Origin: Burkholderia ambifaria
Lineage (GTDB): Bacteria; Pseudomonadota; Gammaproteobacteria; Burkholderiales; Burkholderiaceae
Assembly: GCF_001443045.1 (NCBI RefSeq)
Contig: NZ_LKPJ01000005.1
Coordinates: 73,069 to 105,070 of the forward strand
Direction: 5' to 3'
DNA length: 32,002 bases
In this document: in pieces, positions 28,774-32,002 of the stretch
Layout of the letters: each line of letters starts with the position of its first letter
How positions within the stretch are numbered: the stretch's first letter is position 1
Made by a program: the position numbers and the translations under genes
The notes under the pieces: generated by a model
Databases searched by the model: none
Told to the model about the DNA's origin: nothing
Seen by the model: the letters and a program-made list of their open reading frames with translations, nothing else

Positions 28774-28964
28774 CCTTGTCCTCGCGTCGATTCTTCTTCA
28801 CTGGCGAGCACCGCCGGCTCCCGCCGGCCGGCACCCGCAACTGTCCATTTCATGCGCGGCGCCAAGGCGCCGCGACCGATCGCTATTCGCGTGCTGTACC
28901 GCCAAAAAGGTTCGGGCATTCGCGGCCAGGCCACCCCGATTGGGCGTCCCCGACCAGCCCCCCG

Positions 28965-30104
28965 TCAAATCGCCCGAACTTCGATGATTTTTGCTGTTGC
29001 GCCCGTTCGCTCCGCCAGGCGCGTGCGGTCCTTCACGGCGCCGGCCAGCTGGCCGCACGCGGCGTCAATGTCGTCGCCACGCGTCTTGCGCACGGTCGTG
29101 ACGACACCCGCGTCGATGAGGACCTGTGCAAAGCGCTTGATCTGCTCCGGCTTCGAGCGGATGAGGCCCGATTCCGGAAACGGATTGAACGGGATCAGAT
29201 TGAACTTGCACGGCACGTCACGCGTGACGGCCAGCAGTTCGCGCGCATGCGCCTCGGTGTCGTTGACGCCGTCGAGCATGCAATATTCGAAAGTAATGAA
29301 GTCGCGCGGTGCGACCTTCAGATAGCGCTGGCACGCAGCCATCAACTCGCGAAGCGGATGCTTCTTGTTGAGGGGCACCAGCTCGTCGCGCAGCGCATCG
29401 TTCGGCGCGTGCAGCGAAACGGCGAGCGCGACCGGCAACTCGGCGCCGAGGCGGTCCATCATCGGCACCACGCCGGACGTCGACAGCGTGACGCGGCGGC
29501 GCGACAGGCCGTACGCGTTGTCGTCAAGCATCAGCCGCATCGCGGGCACGACCGCGCTGTAGTTCAGCAGCGGCTCGCCCATGCCCATCATCACCACGTT
29601 GGTGACGACCCGCTCGGCCTTGCCGTTCGGACCGGGCGCGCGACCGAGCGACGCACGCAATGCAAATTCGGCCATCCGGAGCTGGCCGATGATTTCGGCT
29701 GTCGACAGGTTACGGGAAAAACCCTGCTTGCCCGTCGAGCAGAAGCGGCAGTTCACCGCACACCCGGCCTGCGACGACACGCACAGCGTGCCGCGCGTTT
29801 CTTCCGGGATGAACACGGTTTCGACCGCATTGCCGTTTCCGACGTCGATCAGCCACTTGCGCGTGCCGTCGGTGGAAACGTGATCGCTGGCGATCTCGGG
29901 CATCACGATCGACGCGCGGCCCTTGAGTTTCTCTCTCAAGGACTTCGCGAGATCGGTCATGCCGTCGAAGTCGCCAGCGTTGTACTGGTGGATCCAGCGC
30001 TGCAACTGCTTGGCGCGGAACGGCTTCTCGCCGAGGCTGCCGCAGTACGCGACAAGACCCTCGGCATCGAAGTCGAGAAGATTGACGGAAGTTTCGCTCG
30101 TCAT
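28965..30104 (-). CDS. rlmN: Dual-specificity 23S rRNA (A2503-C2) / tRNA (A37-C2) methyltransferase RlmN
   Basis: Radical SAM enzyme that methylates C2 of A2503 in 23S rRNA and A37 in some tRNAs. It has 379 residues. The radical SAM cluster ligands are Cys115, Cys119 and Cys122 (CX3CX2C). The N-terminal helical domain has [15 protein letters not shown]. The conserved methyl-carrying cysteine is near the C-terminus in [17 protein letters not shown]. The ATG has AAGG at a short distance. It follows ndk by 55 bp on the same strand. The 191 bp after it up to rodZ hold no gene, only a GC hairpin around 28855-28874. Confidence 0.97.
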   Translation of the reverse strand: MTSETSVNLLDFDAEGLVAYCGSLGEKPFRAKQLQRWIHQYNAGDFDGMTDLAKSLREKLKGRASIVMPEIASDHVSTDGTRKWLIDVGNGNAVETVFIPEETRGTLCVSSQAGCAVNCRFCSTGKQGFSRNLSTAEIIGQLRMAEFALRASLGRAPGPNGKAERVVTNVVMMGMGEPLLNYSAVVPAMRLMLDDNAYGLSRRRVTLSTSGVVPMMDRLGAELPVALAVSLHAPNDALRDELVPLNKKHPLRELMAACQRYLKVAPRDFITFEYCMLDGVNDTEAHARELLAVTRDVPCKFNLIPFNPFPESGLIRSKPEQIKRFAQVLIDAGVVTTVRKTRGDDIDAACGQLAGAVKDRTRLAERTGATAKIIEVRAI

Positions 30105-30159
30105 GATGTGCTGCCTTGCCGCGTGCGCTGAATCCTGCCTACTTGCTGCCAGCCAGGGC

Positions 30160-30585
30160 TTAGCGCGAGTAAACGTTCATTTCCGGGAAGAAGAATGCGA
30201 CTTCGACCGCTGCCGTTTCTGCAGCGTCCGAGCCATGCACTGCATTCGCGTCGATGCTGTCGGCGAAGTCGGCGCGGATCGTGCCCTTTTCCGCCTTCTT
30301 CGGATCCGTCGCACCCATCAGGTCGCGGTTCTTCAGGATCGCGCCTTCGCCTTCCAGAACCTGGATCATCACCGGGCCCGAGATCATGAAATCGACGAGA
30401 TCCTTGAAGAACGGACGCGCTGCGTGAACCGCGTAGAACTTCTCTGCGTCAGCACGCGACAGGTGTGCCATGCGCGATGCGACGATCTTCAGGCCGGCGC
30501 CTTCGAAACGGCTGTAGATCTGGCCGATCACGTTCTTTGCCACCGCATCCGGCTTGATGATCGACAGGGTGCGCTCGATTGCCAT
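30160..30585 (-). CDS. ndk: Nucleoside diphosphate kinase
   Basis: Transfers the gamma-phosphate between nucleoside di- and triphosphates through a phosphohistidine. It has 141 residues. The active-site His117 lies in NAVHGSDA, and [12 protein letters not shown] is the expected N-terminus. A TTGGAG ribosome site precedes the ATG and a good promoter candidate lies about 50-75 bp upstream. It is the first gene of the long minus-strand run that continues with rlmN and rodZ, and it is divergent from the BI-1-like gene. Confidence 0.97.
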
Positions 30586-30631
30586 AAAAACTCCAAAAAA
30601 TTAAGAAGTTACAGGTTCAAATGAATCCGCT

Positions 30632-30661
30632 ATTGTAGCACGATCCCGTGTATCATTGCGA
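30632..30661 (-). promoter_or_regulatory. Candidate ndk promoter
   Basis: On the minus strand TCGCAA (30661-30656), an 18-bp spacer and TACAAT (30637-30632) resemble a sigma70 promoter with a good -10. A leader of about 40 nt would result. Confidence 0.5.
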
Positions 30662-30719
30662 TTGAACCCTTACACAGCCGAAAGGTTCAGAATCGATATG
30701 TTTTTGCGCCACCCGGCCA

Positions 30720-30748
30720 TTGAAACCTCGCGGCGCGGAACGTATCTT
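30720..30748 (+). promoter_or_regulatory. sigma70-like promoter of the BI-1 family gene
   Basis: TTGAAA (30720-30725), a 17-bp spacer and TATCTT (30743-30748). It is the best promoter match in the window and would give a leader of about 80 nt. Confidence 0.65.
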
Positions 30749-30835
30749 AGCCATAGCTGCTCCGGTTTGCTGCGCCGCACATCGCGCGCGCCGAACCGTC
30801 CCCGGACGCCCACGCGTTCAATGTTAGGAGAAACC

Positions 30836-31534
30836 ATGAACGACTATCCGTACAATTTCGGCCGCGGCGGCTCCGTCAGCACCGCGGAGGTTCGCAATCG
30901 CGTGCTGCGGAACACGTACTGGCTGCTCGCGCTGTCGATGGTTCCGACGGTGCTCGGTGCATGGGTCGGCGTCGCTACGGGCTTCTCGCTGTTCGCGGCC
31001 ACGAGCCCGATGATGAGCCTGCTCGCGTTCTTCGCGATCGCGTTCGGCTTCATGTTCGCGATCGAGCGGACGAAAAACAGCGCGGCCGGCGTATTCGTGC
31101 TGCTCGGCTTCACGTTCTTCATGGGCCTGATGCTGTCGCGCCTGCTGAGCTTCATCCTCGGCTTCTCGAACGGCCCGTCGCTGATCATGCTCGCGTTCGG
31201 CGGCACCGGCATCATCTTCGCCGCGATGGCGACGATCGCCACCGTCAGCAAGCGCGATTTCTCGGGGCTCGGCAAGTGGCTGTTCATGGGCGTGATCGTG
31301 ATCCTGCTGGCCTCGGTCGCGAACATCTTCCTGCAGCTGCCGGCGCTGATGCTCACCGTGTCGGTGCTCGCGATCGCGATCTTCTCGGCCTACATGCTGT
31401 TCGACGTCCAGCGCGTCGTGAACGGTGGCGAAACGAACTACATCTCGGCCACGCTCGCGATCTACCTCGACCTGTACAACGTGTTCACGAACCTGCTCGC
31501 GCTGCTCGGCATCTTCGGCGGCAACCGCAACTGA
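30836..31534 (+). CDS. Bax inhibitor-1/YccA family membrane protein
   Basis: Integral inner-membrane protein of 232 residues with about seven hydrophobic segments, from YWLLALSMVPTVLGAWVGV onward, the layout of the BI-1 (TMBIM) family. E. coli relatives are YccA, which binds and modulates FtsH, and YbhL. The conserved C-terminal part includes an acidic loop and the helix SATLAIYLDLYNVFTNLLALLGIFGG with the aspartate typical of the family. The ATG at 30836 has TAGGAG 5 nt upstream; an earlier in-frame start at 30656 overlaps the promoter and is rejected. A link to the HflKC/FtsH genes in this window is suggestive only. Confidence 0.93.
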   Translation: MNDYPYNFGRGGSVSTAEVRNRVLRNTYWLLALSMVPTVLGAWVGVATGFSLFAATSPMMSLLAFFAIAFGFMFAIERTKNSAAGVFVLLGFTFFMGLMLSRLLSFILGFSNGPSLIMLAFGGTGIIFAAMATIATVSKRDFSGLGKWLFMGVIVILLASVANIFLQLPALMLTVSVLAIAIFSAYMLFDVQRVVNGGETNYISATLAIYLDLYNVFTNLLALLGIFGGNRN

Positions 31535-31552
31535 CGTTCGCCGCATCCCATG

Positions 31553-31581
31553 AAAAAACCGGCCCGAGGGCCGGTTTTTTT
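31553..31581. terminator. Bidirectional terminator between the BI-1 family gene and rlmD
   Basis: CCGGCC and GGCCGG arms with the loop CGAG, flanked by A6 on the left and T7 on the right. It serves both convergent genes. Confidence 0.94.
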
Positions 31582-31596
31582 ACGTCCGCCGCCCGC

Positions 31597-32002
31597 TCAG
31601 TCGCGCTCGAACAGCGCGATCGATTCGACGTGCGACGTATTCGGGAACATGTTCACGACCCCGGCGCCCTTCAGGCGGTAGCCGGCCTCGTGCACGAGCA
31701 GGCCTGCATCGCGCGCGAGCGTGGACGGGTTGCACGACACGTAGACGATGCGCTTCGGCAGCGGACCTTCGCCGCTCTGCGCGATTTCGGCCAGCGCCTT
31801 CGACACGGCGAGCGCGCCTTCGCGCGGCGGGTCGATCAGGAACTTGTCGAATGCGCCGAGCGCACGGATGTCGTCGCCCGTCACTTCGAACAGGTTCCGG
31901 CACGCGAACGTCGTGTGGCCGTCGACGCCGTTTTCGCGCGCATTCGCGAGCGCGCGCGTCGTCAGCGTCTCGCTGCCTTCGATGCCCATCACCTCGCGCG
32001 AC
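31597..32002 (-). CDS. rlmD: 23S rRNA (uracil-1939-C5)-methyltransferase RlmD, 3' part only
   Basis: SAM-dependent m5U methyltransferase of the RumA family. Only the last 134 or so residues are present; the frame stays open to the right edge, so the ATG at 31989 is internal, not the start. Visible motifs are VMGIEGSE (SAM-binding strand), [10 protein letters not shown] (motif IV) and [19 protein letters not shown], which holds the catalytic cysteine. The C-terminal [22 protein letters not shown] is typical. The N-terminal TRAM domain and the Fe-S cysteines would be outside the window. RlmC/TrmA-type relatives are less likely given the C-terminal wording. Confidence 0.92.
   Translation of the reverse strand, partial: SREVMGIEGSETLTTRALANARENGVDGHTTFACRNLFEVTGDDIRALGAFDKFLIDPPREGALAVSKALAEIAQSGEGPLPKRIVYVSCNPSTLARDAGLLVHEAGYRLKGAGVVNMFPNTSHVESIALFERD

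Noticed and set aside
30656..30835. Longer start for the BI-1 family protein
   Set aside because: The extension overlaps the best promoter in the window and is Arg-rich; ATG at 30836 has a strong ribosome site.

Overview
The window is a stretch of core chromosome from a high-GC betaproteobacterium, almost certainly Burkholderia and most likely the B. cepacia complex. This rests on the protein sequences (PhaC, HisZ, Kup, Tex, Hfq), the strong GC bias and the gene order. It is an inference from recognition, not a database result. No mobile element, CRISPR array, tRNA or rRNA was found, and nothing looks recently transferred.

Left part (1-9.2 kb): the 5' part of phbA and all of phaC (polyhydroxyalkanoate synthesis, minus strand) are preceded by a 365-bp, relatively AT-rich control region. 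Next come pgeF and rluD (minus), divergent from bamD (plus), an arrangement shared with E. coli. A bidirectional terminator separates bamD from a minus-strand group: a YoaA/DinG-type Fe-S helicase, a small YdcH-family protein, and an uncharacterised exported coiled-coil protein.

Middle part (9.4-17.5 kb): tex (plus) converges on kup (minus) at a bidirectional terminator. Reading back along the minus strand are a purine-type phosphoribosyltransferase, purA, hisZ and yjeT.

Right part (17.5-32 kb): one long minus-strand run goes ndk, rlmN, rodZ, ispG, hisS, yfgM, bamB, der, hfq, hflX, hflK, hflC, yjeT. It joins two clusters known from gammaproteobacteria: ndk-rlmN-(pilF)-rodZ-ispG-hisS-yfgM-bamB-der and hfq-hflX-hflK-hflC-yjeT-purA. 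Here pilF is absent and hisZ sits between yjeT and purA. A plus-strand Bax-inhibitor-1-like membrane protein gene with a good sigma70 promoter follows, and the window ends inside rlmD.

Functional themes are envelope biogenesis (BamB, BamD, RodZ, PgeF, YfgM), membrane quality control (HflK/HflC), RNA and ribosome maturation (RluD, RlmN, RlmD, Der, HflX, Hfq), nucleotide and histidine metabolism (PurA, Ndk, HisZ), isoprenoid synthesis (IspG) and carbon storage.

I did not find a new multi-gene system. The least explained items are a four-way-junction RNA-like element between der and hfq, the exported repeat protein at 8485-9234 with a possibly leaderless mRNA, the TTG-started hflX in the same frame as hfq, and a two-tier hairpin before ispG.
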